Assembly: GCA_003477185.1 (NCBI GenBank)
Contig: DMTJ01000494.1
Location: forward strand, 1-13,953
Direction of reading: 5' to 3'
From: Lentisphaeria bacterium
GTDB taxonomy: Bacteria > Verrucomicrobiota > Lentisphaeria > JABSQK01 > UBA12247
Length of the DNA: 13,953 bases
Position numbers and translations under genes: made by a program. The notes beneath the pieces were generated by a model, which was not told the DNA's origin, made no database searches, and saw only the letters and a list, made by a program, of their open reading frames with translations. Every line of letters begins with the position of its first letter. Position 1 is the stretch's first letter. Positions 7,341 through 13,953 of this stretch are shown piece after piece.

Positions 7341-7832
7341 ATGAATAAGACTCCCGGCTCCATCATCGAGGGCACGCTATCCGCCCAAGGCCTCCGCATA
7401 GGCATAGTCTGCGGCCGATTTAATCACTTTTTCGTAGACCGGCTCCTCGAAGGCGCTATGGATTCCTTCTGCCGCTCAGGCGGCATTGCGGAGAATGTAA
7501 CGGTTGCCTGGGTGCCGGGCTGCTTCGAAATTCCTGCCGTCGCGGGGCGCTTCGTGCGTAGTGGCAAGTTCGACGCCGTCGTGGCGCTCGCCGCCGTGAT
7601 TCAGGGTAGCACGAGCCACGCAGGGCACATCAATAGTAGCGTGGCTAGCGCCCTCTGCTCTTTGTCCGCAGAGAGCGGCGTGCCGGTCGTGCATGGCGTG
7701 GTTGCCACAGAGTCATTAGATCAAGCCACAGAGCGCAGCGGCTCCAAGCTCGGCAATCGCGGCGCATCCGCCATTTCGACCGCGGTCGAAATGGCTAATG
7801 TCATGCGGGCCATTGACCCGGTTTTGGCATGA
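7341..7832 (+). CDS. ribH: 6,7-dimethyl-8-ribityllumazine synthase
   Basis: A 163-residue protein of normal length for lumazine synthase, which condenses the RibB product with 5-amino-6-ribitylaminouracil and usually forms pentamers or icosahedral shells. Family blocks: 'GIVCGRFNHFFVDRLLEGA' (21-39), 'WVPGCFEIP' (57-65), 'DAVVALAAVIQGSTSH' (78-93) and 'QATERSGSKLGNRGASA' (128-144). H93 matches the catalytic histidine; R132 and K136 match conserved phosphate/substrate residues. Differences from the usual pattern are 'QGSTSHAGHI' where most have 'RGETxHF[DE]YV', and 'GNRGAS' for 'GNKGxE'. It sits 26 bp after ribBA, with a CTAGATCTAG palindrome (7322-7331) and only a weak GAG as ribosome site. 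It overlaps nusB by ATGA, suggesting translational coupling. Function as RibH is probable, with a drifted active-site loop. Confidence 0.93.
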   Translation: MNKTPGSIIEGTLSAQGLRIGIVCGRFNHFFVDRLLEGAMDSFCRSGGIAENVTVAWVPGCFEIPAVAGRFVRSGKFDAVVALAAVIQGSTSHAGHINSSVASALCSLSAESGVPVVHGVVATESLDQATERSGSKLGNRGASAISTAVEMANVMRAIDPVLA

Positions 7833-8359
7833 AGCGCGGCAAACCAGTCCCCATTCAGCATCTGGCCCGCATCCGCGCATTGCAGATGCTATACAAACTC
7901 GATATTGGCCCAAACGACGACGCGGACCAACTCGTGCTTGAATGCGAGTGGCTCCACGAGCTCCCTGAACTTGCCCCCCCCGAGCTCTCTGCTCGGGAAC
8001 TCCGCAAAATCAAGAGTCGCGCGGATGCCCTGGTCGCCGGTGTCACCGTTCAGAAACACCTTGTCGACGAGATGATCGCTGGCGCCTCGCCACACTGGGA
8101 TACCGCCCGCATGTTGACCGTGGATCTGAACACGATTCGACTTGCGCTATACGAGATGTTCTACGCAGATGTCCCGCCCGCGGTTTGCATCAATGAGGCC
8201 GTTGAAATCGCTCGCCTTTTCGGCGACGAAGAGTCCTGGCGCTTCACCAACGGCATCCTGGATCAGATTCGCCGTGACGCGGCCGCTGATGTCATCGCCA
8301 TTCCACCTGCGGCATTTGAATCTGCAAATAATCAGGCATCAGAACGATTGTGCCCTTGA
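7829..8359 (+). CDS. nusB: Transcription antitermination factor NusB
   Basis: A 176-residue all-helical protein of the NusB family, which with NusE (S10) binds boxA RNA and supports rRNA antitermination. Typical blocks: 'ARIRALQMLYKLDI' near the N terminus, 'W' of 'SPHWDTARMLTVDLNTIRLA' (the family's 'W...R...vD..iLRla'), 'YEMFYADVPPAVCINEAVEI' and 'FTNGILDQIRRD'. It starts at the ATG overlapping the ribH stop (ATGA) and is the third gene of the riboflavin unit, an order common in many bacteria. The last ~20 residues are a non-conserved tail. Its placement behind an FMN riboswitch implies that nusB expression falls when FMN is plentiful unless an internal promoter exists; none was identified. 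Confidence 0.93.
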   Translation: MKRGKPVPIQHLARIRALQMLYKLDIGPNDDADQLVLECEWLHELPELAPPELSARELRKIKSRADALVAGVTVQKHLVDEMIAGASPHWDTARMLTVDLNTIRLALYEMFYADVPPAVCINEAVEIARLFGDEESWRFTNGILDQIRRDAAADVIAIPPAAFESANNQASERLCP

Positions 8360-8385
8360 AATTTCCGCTAGACTGTGGATATTGT
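8356..8385 (+). promoter_or_regulatory. Candidate sigma-70-type promoter for the large secreted protein gene
   Basis: TTGAAA (8356-8361) and TATTGT (8380-8385) are separated by 18 bp. They match five of six and four of six positions of the housekeeping consensus. The -35 box overlaps the nusB stop codon, and the start codon of the next gene lies 51 bp after the -10 box. No terminator was seen after nusB, so read-through from the operon is also possible. Confidence 0.35.
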
Positions 8386-8436
8386 TACGCTCGAACTCTG
8401 GTTGTCGACCATCATATTTTCACAGGAATCCTAGCC

Positions 8437-11400
8437 ATGCGGTTACCTACCTACGCTCTCAGGCTGTTAGTGACATTGCTGACACTCGCCCTCTGTCTCC
8501 CAGCACTCGCACATCTTCCGCTGGCTCCTGGTGGCATGGCCCCCGACTGGGACCCGACGGGCCCGATTCGCGTTGAGAACCTGTATGAGCTGCACGGCGA
8601 AGGCGGCGGCAGCTTTCACAAGGGAGCCGTTTCCCGCCACACGTACTACGGCGGCGCGGCATGGGTAGAAGCTATCGCCGATGGCATCGACCACACTCGC
8701 GCATTCGGCTTCACCAATGGTGGCAATGATCCGGCGCTGCCGAACCAGGACTACGCAATCATCTTGGACATTAAGGGGAAGGCATCTGCTGTTGAGTCCG
8801 GCACGCGAGTCGGCCCAGTGGTCACCTATCGCACTGGGGACGTATTCAGGGTAGCTATTGCTCCTGTGCGCAGCTCAACAGGCGAGTTCGAGTATGCGCA
8901 GATTGGCTACTATTACAAGGGCGTTCTCTTCCATGTTTCCGAGCGCACAATCTCTCAGGAGGACTATCCGTTCCAGGCATCCGTGACCCTGGGCGCCGGA
9001 GACGAGACCACCAATGCCAACCCGCGCCTGGAGCATCTCCAGCACAGCGTCCCGGTCCCCGAGATAATAGATTTCATCATGGATGATCCAGACAACCTCG
9101 ACGATGACTACTCCGCGGGCGATGAAATTTCCATCGTCTTCTCCCAGGCCACAGCCGCTCCAACTGGCGGACGCACAGACAAGGACCTCGTCGACGCTCT
9201 CTTCAACTTTTCTCACTGGGACGGCTTCACTCATCGGGCTGACTCCCTCGGTGCCGACTACTCCGGGAGTTGGACAAGCGCATCAGTCTTCACGATTACC
9301 ATCCTTGATCCGACAGGCGCGACTCTACGGCGCTTTCACACCAAGGCAACCCCGGCCGGTATCGTGCCCGTTGCATCCGGGATCTGTTCCACCATTTGCA
9401 CCGCAGCTACTGCGACCTCGCCTACGCTCTGGGGAGATGCGGGCGGCCGTCCTATTTCTTGGGAGAATCCCACCAACGTCCATCTCTCTGGTGGCAGCCT
9501 GACTAAGGCCGGCGGCAGGGTCCAGGGCCATGACGCAGGTGCCGATGGACTCTATTTCGTTCCTGGCGGTGGTGCCTACGTAGAAGGCTGGGTCGAGGCC
9601 AATGATACCCTCAAGATCTTGGGGTTCGCCAGTGAAATCATTCACGGGCACACCCCGAAAGATGTAAAGATCGGTGTCTTCCTCGATGACCACGGCAAAG
9701 TCATCGTCCTTTACGACGGCGGTCCCTATGCTCCCGCTGGCCCCAACGTCGGCGACTACAGCCCGCGTGACATCATTCGCGTTTCTGTCGAGTCCGGGCT
9801 TGACGGCCATGGCGACGCAGTGGTCTACGTCAATGACACAGAGCGCTACCGCATTACGAGCGTCATCGATATGGATGACTACCCGCTTCAAGCCATCGCC
9901 CGCGTCTACAGCCACGGCGCCTCGATCTTCGATGTCAAGACCAACTACCTCCACGCTCCCGTAGCTGCGGATGACGCCTACACCATCGACCAAGACCAAA
10001 TTCTGCAGATTGCTCCTGCTGGCGGCCTGCTGGCAAACGACGTTGATGCCGACGGCGGCCCACTCATGGTTCTCCCCGCATTCTCTGGCCTCGTCGCCTC
10101 GCATGGCCTCAACTACTACAACACAGACACAATCGCAGGCGTTCGCCCCTACAATGGCTACCTTGGACTGCAGGCAGACGCGCCCGTCCTCAATCCCATC
10201 CTCCCCACCTACCTGGTGCACGATAGCTACGATCCTGCGACCTATTTCGCCTTTCACACCAGCTTGAATCCGATCAACTATTTCCTCAACCACACCTATT
10301 TCGTTCCGAACTACTACCTCTCGAGTGGCGTCTTGGTGATTGACCAGACCTTGCAGTTCGCTGAGCATGCCGGCTTTGTCCGCGCCTTCCTTCAGCCGGT
10401 CGAATCAGGCGTACTTGTGGTCGGAGATGATGGCTCACTCGTATTCGATCCACACAACGACTTCTCTGGTGAAGTGACCTTCGCCTATCTTGTCACTGAC
10501 GGCGTGTTCGTAGATGACGGGATGGTGTCGATCACTGTCACAGATGTGAACCATGAGCCCAGTGCGGCCGATAATACCTTGCACGTACGGCGTGGCGGTT
10601 CGTCCCTGCTCCCGTTCGAATCACTCGATCCCGACTGGGACGAAGTCACCTATGAAATCCAAGGTGTTCCGGCACACGGCACCATCACAGACGGCGTCTA
10701 CACCGCAGAAGACGACTGGGAAGGTGTTCTGCACCTCGACTACATTGCTCGCGATGCCGGCGGTTTGGCTTCTGCTCCCGCGACCATTACGATTGTGGTG
10801 AGCGGCTGGGAACTGCCAATCTCCGTAGTTGGCTCCAGCACCAATTTCGTCAGTTTTGGCATGGGCATCTCCCGCGTTTATACGCCCATTCCCCCGCAGC
10901 CAATGCTGGCCACCGCACGCACCTTTCTTGGCCCCAGCGACTTTGCGCTGGCACGTGACATTCGCCAAGAGGCCCCGTACGGGCTGTGGATACTTACCGG
11001 CGATGCGCGCCTCAGTCTCTCCGCGGCAACCCTGACTTGGGACACCAGTCTGATCCCGGACAGTGGCCTGTATATTGTCGAGGTAGACCCAGACAACGGC
11101 GAATTAGTCGGTAACATCTGGAATATGTCTGACACCAACTCCATCGAAATCGCGCAAGGCACACTGCGCATGTTCGAGATTCGCTATGGCCTTGAAGAAT
11201 TCACCCTTCATCTCGAGCCCGGGTGGAACTTGATTTCGTTGCCTGTTGACCCAGTTGATCGTCGCGCAGACACCATCCTAGACGGAATTCCTGCTGCAGA
11301 GATCTGGGGTTGGAGTGGCACCGCCTACTCTGACGTCACTACCTTCGAACCATCCCAGGGCTACTGGGTATTCAATGGTGGTGACGCCCTCGATATCGAG

Positions 11401-11850
11401 ATCATCGGCCTCCCCCTGAATCTATTCAACCAGTACGCACTGGTCCCAGAGTGGAACCTGACCGGCGTGGTCACACCACCGCCATTCGCCAGCACCGATG
11501 CTCGACAGACCTTTGCCAACTACCAGTACATCGCTGCGCAGTGGGGCTGGAATGGCATCAACTACGAGGAAGTTCTGGAGTTTGAAGCTGGTCAAGCCTA
11601 TTGGGTCTACGTTGGCTATCCATGGAACTCCCAGAGCGCGATTCATTCGCAATACCTCGCAAGTTACCCGATCCATGGCTATTCACTGCCGCATCCGTAT
11701 GCGAACGAAGATTTTTACTACCTCCATAACTTGGACTACACGTACTACTTCCATCACGACTACACGCTACAGTTCTACACAGGTTACTACCTGCACTACT
11801 TTCACGAGTTCTCCGACGAGTATCTCGTTGTGCCTTCCCCACAGCGCTGA
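8437..11850 (+). CDS. Large exported multidomain protein with lectin-like, cadherin-like and GYW modules and Tyr/His-rich segments
   Basis: About 1137 residues from ATG 8437, which follows AGGA at 8424-8427. A GTG at 8350 would add 29 residues before a clear Sec signal peptide (1-25, ending 'CLPALA'), so 8437 is preferred. After the signal come: a concanavalin/LamG-like domain (~57-203); a linker starting 'DDPDNLDDDYSAGDEISIVF' (~206-300); a second lectin-like domain (~351-506) sharing 'W(V)EA', 'GD..RV' and 'DYPxQA' landmarks with the first; a cadherin-like/tandem-95 domain ('DDAYTIDQDQ…LLANDVDADG', ~507-704) holding a Tyr-rich insert (~553-635); a second cadherin-like domain (~705-789); a linker; two modules of 'GWNLISLPV…W.W…GYWV' type (~929-993 and ~1005-1061); and a Tyr/His-rich tail (~1063-1137). 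No LPXTG or PEP-CTERM sorting signal is visible. It is probably a surface or extracellular carbohydrate-binding or adhesion protein; this role is inferred. Confidence 0.85.
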   Translation: MRLPTYALRLLVTLLTLALCLPALAHLPLAPGGMAPDWDPTGPIRVENLYELHGEGGGSFHKGAVSRHTYYGGAAWVEAIADGIDHTRAFGFTNGGNDPALPNQDYAIILDIKGKASAVESGTRVGPVVTYRTGDVFRVAIAPVRSSTGEFEYAQIGYYYKGVLFHVSERTISQEDYPFQASVTLGAGDETTNANPRLEHLQHSVPVPEIIDFIMDDPDNLDDDYSAGDEISIVFSQATAAPTGGRTDKDLVDALFNFSHWDGFTHRADSLGADYSGSWTSASVFTITILDPTGATLRRFHTKATPAGIVPVASGICSTICTAATATSPTLWGDAGGRPISWENPTNVHLSGGSLTKAGGRVQGHDAGADGLYFVPGGGAYVEGWVEANDTLKILGFASEIIHGHTPKDVKIGVFLDDHGKVIVLYDGGPYAPAGPNVGDYSPRDIIRVSVESGLDGHGDAVVYVNDTERYRITSVIDMDDYPLQAIARVYSHGASIFDVKTNYLHAPVAADDAYTIDQDQILQIAPAGGLLANDVDADGGPLMVLPAFSGLVASHGLNYYNTDTIAGVRPYNGYLGLQADAPVLNPILPTYLVHDSYDPATYFAFHTSLNPINYFLNHTYFVPNYYLSSGVLVIDQTLQFAEHAGFVRAFLQPVESGVLVVGDDGSLVFDPHNDFSGEVTFAYLVTDGVFVDDGMVSITVTDVNHEPSAADNTLHVRRGGSSLLPFESLDPDWDEVTYEIQGVPAHGTITDGVYTAEDDWEGVLHLDYIARDAGGLASAPATITIVVSGWELPISVVGSSTNFVSFGMGISRVYTPIPPQPMLATARTFLGPSDFALARDIRQEAPYGLWILTGDARLSLSAATLTWDTSLIPDSGLYIVEVDPDNGELVGNIWNMSDTNSIEIAQGTLRMFEIRYGLEEFTLHLEPGWNLISLPVDPVDRRADTILDGIPAAEIWGWSGTAYSDVTTFEPSQGYWVFNGGDALDIEIIGLPLNLFNQYALVPEWNLTGVVTPPPFASTDARQTFANYQYIAAQWGWNGINYEEVLEFEAGQAYWVYVGYPWNSQSAIHSQYLASYPIHGYSLPHPYANEDFYYLHNLDYTYYFHHDYTLQFYTGYYLHYFHEFSDEYLVVPSPQR

Positions 11851-11934
11851 TGACGATCCCTCAGACAATGATCCTCCCAGGGCACACCGCTGGTCCCTAA
11901 CTGACTTTTAGCTGCTCCACACGGGCACTCAAAC

Positions 11935-11966
11935 GGGCGACCGCTGCGGCGGTTGCCCTTTTCTTT
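11935..11966 (+). terminator. Intrinsic terminator after the large secreted protein gene
   Basis: GGGCGACCGC (11935-11944) pairs with GCGGTTGCCC (11949-11958), a 10-bp stem with one G-U pair and a TGCG loop, followed by TTTTCTTT (11959-11966). It lies 85 bp after the stop codon and 24 bp before the next ATG, so it should end the upstream transcript. Confidence 0.85.
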
Positions 11967-11989
11967 ATGTATTCGGGATAAGACCTGCC

Positions 11990-12997
11990 ATGCCTGACTC
12001 TGAGCACCTCTCCATCAAGGATGCCGTCTTCAACTCGCCAGGGCCACGCACCCCTGGCGAAAGCATCAGCCTATTCCTGAAAGGGATGGTCATGGGCGCA
12101 GCCGACCTGATCCCAGGGGTCTCCGGCGGCACGATCGCATTCATCACCGGCATTTACGCCAACCTGCTTGCAGCCATCAGTTCCATCGGTAAAGAAGCAG
12201 TGCAGCATCTGCTTGGCTTCCGCATCGCTAGAGCAATCTCAGTCGTACATGTTCGTTTTCTCATCATCCTCGGCGCAGGCGTAGGCACCTCAGTTATCTC
12301 GATGGCCAAGCTGGTGCACTACCTTCTTCATGAGCATGCCATTCATACCTGGTCGTTGTTTCTAGGCCTGATCGCTGGCTCCATCATCGTGATCGGCGGG
12401 CACATTGAGAAGCTGTGGAACGCGAAAAACCTAGCCACGATTCTTGGCGGTGCGGTATTCGCACACATCGTCGTGAATCTCATTCCCGTTGAGACACCAG
12501 AAGCCTATTGGTTCATTTTCCTCTGTGGCGTGATCGCAATCACAGCCATGATCCTTCCAGGAATCTCTGGCTCCTTCCTGCTTTTGATCCTTGGCAAGTA
12601 TGCGTTTATCACCGGCGCCCTCAAAGGAATCCATAAGACCCCGTTTGCCGACAACGACATTCAAATCATGTTCGTCTTTGGCTGCGGTGCGCTGGTCGGG
12701 CTACTTGGCTTCTCTAAGGTTCTTAACCACATCATGAATCACTACTACAGCCTCACGATGTGCTTCCTGACAGGCGTGCTGATCGGATCACTACAGAAGG
12801 TCTGGCCTTGGCGCGAAGTTCTTGAGAGCCGAGTCGTGCGGGGCAAGGAGAAGATTCTTCGCGAAGGCCTGCTGATGCCGGACTCTTTCAATGCTTCGGT
12901 CGCGTTGGCAGTGTTTCTCATCGTAGCTGGTTTCGTAGGGGTCATTCTTCTCGACCGTCTGGCCAACAAAGGTGAGATTGCCCAGCCCGCCGAGTAA
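11990..12997 (+). CDS. DUF368 / PopT-family membrane protein (candidate undecaprenyl-phosphate flippase)
   Basis: A 335-residue polytopic membrane protein. The two diagnostic repeats of DUF368 are present: 'KGMVMGAADLIPGVSGGTIA' with 'FITGIY' (31-56) and 'MILPGISGSFLLLILGKY' (187-204), the 'PG(V/I)SG' hairpins of the family's inverted-repeat fold. The C-terminal 'FLTGVLIGSLQKVWPW' is also typical. DUF368 (PopT) proteins were recently shown to return undecaprenyl phosphate across the cytoplasmic membrane, supplying the lipid carrier for cell-wall and surface-glycan synthesis. The ATG at 11990 has only a distant GGG upstream. It directly follows the terminator of the large gene, so it needs its own promoter, which could overlap that terminator; none is obvious. 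No truncation is seen. Confidence 0.92.
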   Translation: MPDSEHLSIKDAVFNSPGPRTPGESISLFLKGMVMGAADLIPGVSGGTIAFITGIYANLLAAISSIGKEAVQHLLGFRIARAISVVHVRFLIILGAGVGTSVISMAKLVHYLLHEHAIHTWSLFLGLIAGSIIVIGGHIEKLWNAKNLATILGGAVFAHIVVNLIPVETPEAYWFIFLCGVIAITAMILPGISGSFLLLILGKYAFITGALKGIHKTPFADNDIQIMFVFGCGALVGLLGFSKVLNHIMNHYYSLTMCFLTGVLIGSLQKVWPWREVLESRVVRGKEKILREGLLMPDSFNASVALAVFLIVAGFVGVILLDRLANKGEIAQPAE

Positions 12998-13050
12998 GTC
13001 GCACCTGCCTTTCTGCGTTCCTCTGTCCAAGCTGGTGCCTGGTTGCGACT
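12997..13050. repeat. Long-loop inverted repeat after the DUF368 gene
   Basis: AGTCGCACC (12997-13005) can pair with GGTTGCGACT (13041-13050) with one bulged base, leaving a 35-nt loop. It lies between the 3' ends of the DUF368 gene (+) and the GYW pseudogene (-). No T run follows directly. It may be a transcript-end structure or chance. Confidence 0.3.
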
Positions 13051-13060
13051 CTAAAGCTTC

Positions 13061-13573
13061 CTATTTGGGGCTGATCCTCAGGTCAGGCGTGGCGTGAATC
13101 CAGTACGCGTGTCCTAGCTGTAGGCGGTCATCCTCACCAAGCGCTTCGTACTGCTGCGCCATTGCATCCCAGCGATAGACCGCCAGGATCGCAGGATGAG
13201 CCGGACATGCGCACTCAAGCACGGGCCCGGGCAGGTTTCAGCCCTTGTCCATGAACTGGTGGTCCCAATCGGTCGTTGCCTCCCGTTGTACGGTCACAGC
13301 GCTTGGTGCCTGTTCCCAATTCAGCCAATAGCCACGCCCTGGCACCCAGCCCGCAGCTTGGCGGTAGCTCCCGTGGTTCAATTCCAACCGTGGCCCCGCA
13401 AGGGCATCTAGGTCTGCGGAGTTCCTAACAAATGGCATATTGATCAGCTTCCAGCCCGGGGCATAGGCTTCACCGTCACTTCGTCCAAGGGGCGACCGTG
13501 ATCCTGCAGATTGGAGCATGCTCTTGATGATCGCCGTCGAAGACGGTGTAGGCCATTGAGTCAATTCCCTCAA
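13061..13573 (-). pseudogene. Remnant of a secreted-protein gene with two GYW modules, cut by TGA at a conserved Trp
   Basis: One minus-strand frame runs from about 13573 to TAG 13061-13063, with a single in-frame TGA at 13238-13240. The upstream part contains 'APGWKLINMPFV…' and '…GWVPGRGYWLNWE', the landmarks of one 'GWNLISLP…GYW' module. The downstream part contains 'NLPGPVL', 'AVYRWDAMAQQYEAL' and 'LGHAYWIHATPDLRIS', a second module. At the TGA the family has Trp ('GWNLxGPV'; the intact protein at 8437-11850 has 'EWNLTGVV'), so a TGG to TGA change explains the break. No signal peptide or upstream domains remain, and the 5' side runs into transposase remnants, so it is probably the decayed C-terminal end of a larger exported protein. 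Module assignment is by eye from landmark residues. Confidence 0.6.
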
Positions 13574-13666
13574 ATCCGGAGTTCGGCACGTAACAGCCGG
13601 GCTGAACGCGGTCGTTTTGTGTGGCGACTCACGTCGATTTGTCCAATTTTCACTCTTGAGTGTAGG

Positions 13667-13953
13667 CTAAAGTGCGAAACTCGGGTTAGGCCTGCACCAG
13701 AACTTCCATCAGATCGAAGATCGCGTGGACGGGCACATTTTCATCACTGTGCTCGCCTACTACGTACTGACGCACATCCTGCACACCTTACGCCAGCGCG
13801 GAGACACCCGCGGCTGGCAGACGTTACGCAGCGTCTTGCAGCCGCATAGCTACGCGACAGTCATCGTTCCGACAGTCCACGGCACGGTTCATCGAATTCG
13901 TAAGCCAGGGTGGCGATTTACATTGAAAGGGGGACCACACCGGATTGGTGATT
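13667..13953 (+). pseudogene. IS1634/IS4-superfamily transposase, C-terminal remnant (runs off window)
   Basis: From 13671 one frame is open to the window edge and reads '…HQIEDRVDGHIFITVLAYYV', then 'LRQRGDTRGWQTLRSVLQ' and '…HGTVHRIRKPG'. This matches the conserved C-terminal block of IS1634-type DDE transposases ('HQxEDRVDGHLFISVLAY', then 'W..LR..L' and 'dG…R'), including the catalytic-Glu region. Just upstream the related 'LKCE' (CTA at 13667, for the family's 'LKSELGL') lies in another frame, so a frameshift precedes the block. No convincing N-terminal part was found, and terminal inverted repeats were not identified. The element is thus broken here; whether the 3' end is intact lies outside the window. 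It points to past insertion-sequence activity beside the GYW pseudogene. Confidence 0.72.

Noticed and set aside
9325..10368. Long minus-strand reading frame (347 codons) opposite the large secreted protein gene
   Set aside because: It lacks any recognisable motif, and the plus-strand frame has a signal peptide and clear domains; the open antisense frame follows from codon bias.
2675..13573. Stop-codon reassignment as an explanation for the two in-frame stops
   Set aside because: Different codons are involved (TAG and TGA), and TGA ends the AraC, PAQR, ribH, nusB and large-protein genes normally.
1..13953. CRISPR array, tRNA, rRNA or phage genes
   Set aside because: No regularly spaced repeats, cloverleaf-like sequence, rRNA blocks or phage structural proteins were seen.

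Overview
The window looks like a bacterial chromosome segment of moderately high GC. Gene content and protein style suggest Verrucomicrobiota (Opitutae/Puniceicoccales-like) or a relative: a TMTC-type membrane protein with TPRs, a very large secreted protein with cadherin-like and 'GWNLISLP…GYWV' modules, an AraC regulator, a xylose-isomerase-like TIM barrel, and an FMN-riboswitch-led ribBA-ribH-nusB cluster. The taxonomy is inference from gene style, not from a marker search.

Left part (1-2504): the 3' end of an AraC-family regulator (+), a 422-bp gene-free stretch with a perfect 10-bp inverted repeat, then two minus-strand genes, a hemolysin III/PAQR-type membrane protein and a sugar phosphate isomerase/epimerase-like protein. 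Middle left (2505-5912): a decayed plus-strand GspF/PilC-like reading frame cut by an in-frame TAG, then a large minus-strand polytopic membrane protein with a TMTC-like N-terminal half and C-terminal TPRs, whose 5' end faces the riboflavin operon.

Middle (5913-8359): an FMN riboswitch (RFN element) followed by ribBA, ribH and nusB, tightly spaced (ribH/nusB overlap as ATGA) and probably one FMN-controlled transcription unit. RibBA carries both entry steps of riboflavin synthesis and RibH the lumazine step; ribD and ribE (riboflavin synthase) are not in the window. The riboswitch is unusual: a self-complementary 25-nt insertion sits in the P2 loop, and the P6 loop, which normally docks with it, is one nucleotide short.

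Right part (8360-13953): an intact exported protein of about 1137 residues with two lectin-like domains, two cadherin-like domains, two GYW modules and two Tyr/His-rich low-complexity segments, closed by a clear intrinsic terminator. A DUF368 (PopT-type) membrane protein follows, then a minus-strand pseudogene carrying two GYW modules like those of the large protein, with a TGA where the conserved Trp of its second module belongs. The window ends in the C-terminal part of a degraded IS1634-type transposase.

No CRISPR array, tRNA or rRNA was seen. The points most worth following are the modified FMN riboswitch, the Tyr/His-rich secreted protein, and its broken GYW-module relative nearby.
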